This document shows, in pieces, positions 63,301 through 64,000 of a DNA stretch of 64,000 bases. The stretch is from Piscinibacter aquaticus (GTDB lineage: Bacteria; Pseudomonadota; Gammaproteobacteria; Burkholderiales; Burkholderiaceae_C). Made by a program: the position numbers and the translations under genes. Location of the stretch: assembly GCA_007994965.1 (NCBI GenBank), contig VOPW01000001.1:1178001-1242000 (forward strand), given 5' to 3'. The notes under the pieces are model-generated. The model was not told the DNA's origin. It saw only the letters and a list, made by a program, of their open reading frames with translations, and ran no database searches. The first letter of the stretch is position 1. Every line of letters begins with the position of its first letter.

Positions 63301-64000
63301 ATGCCGGCCATGACGACCATCACCCGCCGCGGCGCCGCGCTCGCGCTCGCCGCCTTCGTTTCGCCGCTCGCCCTCGCGCAGAGCCCCAAGACCTTGCTCA
63401 ACGTCAGCTACGACGTCTCGCGAGAGTTCTACAAGGACTACAACGCCGCCTTCGCCGCGCACTGGAAGAAGACCACCGGTGCGGCGCTGACGCTGAACCA
63501 GTCGCACGGCGGCTCCAGCCGCCGGGCGCGCAGCGTGGTCGAGGGCCTGGAGGCCGACGTCATCACGATGAACAGGCCAACGACATCGACCTGCTGGCCG
63601 AGCGCGGGCAATTGATCCCGGCGGATTGGGCGAAGCGCCTGCCCGACAACGCCGCGCCGACCACCTCCGTCTCGGTGATCCTGGTGCGCAAGGGCAACCC
63701 GAAGCAGATCCGCGACTGGAGCGATCTCGGCAAGCCCGGCATGTCGGTGATCATTCCCAACCCCAAGACCTCGGGCAACGGCCGCTACACCTACCTCGCG
63801 GCCTGGGGTGCGGCGCTGAAGAACGGCGTGGCACCGGCGGCGGCGCAGGCGCTGGTGGAGCGCATCTTCGCCAACGTGCCGGTGCTCGACGGCGGCGGCC
63901 GCGGCGCCACCACCACCTTCGCGCAGCGCCAGATGGGCGACGCGCTGGTCACCTTCGAGAGCGAGGTCCCGCTGATCAAGCGCGAATTCGGCGGCGACTA
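63301..64000 (+). CDS. Sulfate/thiosulfate-binding protein (Sbp/CysP family), second copy, cut by window end
   Basis: A paralogue of the preceding gene. Signal peptide ending LALAQS, then [64 protein letters not shown] and VLDGGGRGATTTF. A break near 63573 is repaired by CCAGG (NQANDIDLLAERG). The 3' end lies outside the window. Confidence 0.9.

Overview
The window is very GC-rich DNA with dense, tightly packed and often 4-base-overlapping genes. The gene content (PQQ synthesis, lanthanide-type XoxF methanol dehydrogenase, mxa maturation genes, a red-type form I RuBisCO operon, ssu/sbp sulfur genes, and the style of the two-component and Bug-type genes) points to a betaproteobacterium of the order Burkholderiales, probably a facultatively methylotrophic and autotrophic member of the Rubrivivax/Leptothrix/Methylibium group. 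That placement is an inference from gene content, not from a marker gene.

Layout: (1) 1-6173, housekeeping and signalling: end of a pabB/pabC fusion, a HAD phosphatase, a chemoreceptor, a secreted M48 protease, and a proline iminopeptidase/histidine kinase/LuxR regulator operon. (2) 6390-9557, pqqABCDE, with a hairpin terminator between pqqA and pqqB. (3) 9569-20265, one long minus-strand block: xoxF, xoxG and xoxJ, then a periplasmic protease, unknown secreted proteins, two SoxYZ-like fusion carriers, a beta-propeller, an MxaD-like protein, an MBL-fold protein, a thioredoxin-like protein and a dihaem cytochrome. (4) 20804-28609, a PQQ-alcohol-dehydrogenase-associated ABC transporter set, a Bug-type binding protein, a LuxR regulator and a TonB receptor. 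(5) 28743-34268, mxaRSACKL-like maturation genes, with no mxaFI in the window. (6) 34349-39803, two GGDEF-EAL proteins flanking a pseudopilin. (7) 39775-45030, cbbR followed by a MoxR-type AAA ATPase, an HExxH/VWA-like protein and two paralogous membrane proteins. (8) 45137-55279, the Calvin operon cbbLSXYEZFPTA. (9) 55293-64000, a small secreted protein, then sulfonate and sulfate uptake (ssuE, two ssuA, ssuD, ssuC, ssuB, a TOBE protein, a hydrolase, two sbp-like genes).

Together the regions describe methanol (C1) oxidation in the periplasm by PQQ enzymes, CO2 fixation by the Calvin cycle, and sulfur scavenging from sulfonates and sulfate.

A striking technical feature runs through the whole window: about thirty genes are broken by single- or double-base losses while both halves stay well conserved. 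Many of these breaks restore a perfect family match if a CCTGG or CCAGG pentamer is rebuilt at the break. I therefore treat them as systematic sequence errors, probably linked to methylated CCWGG sites, and annotate those genes as intact CDS with the break position stated. The most interesting biology is the cbbR-linked AAA/VWA/twin-membrane-protein module, the SoxYZ-like relay attached to XoxF, a repeated three-hairpin leader found directly in front of two genes, and a shared TAAGCA-N13-TCGTT motif in front of three sulfur transcription units.
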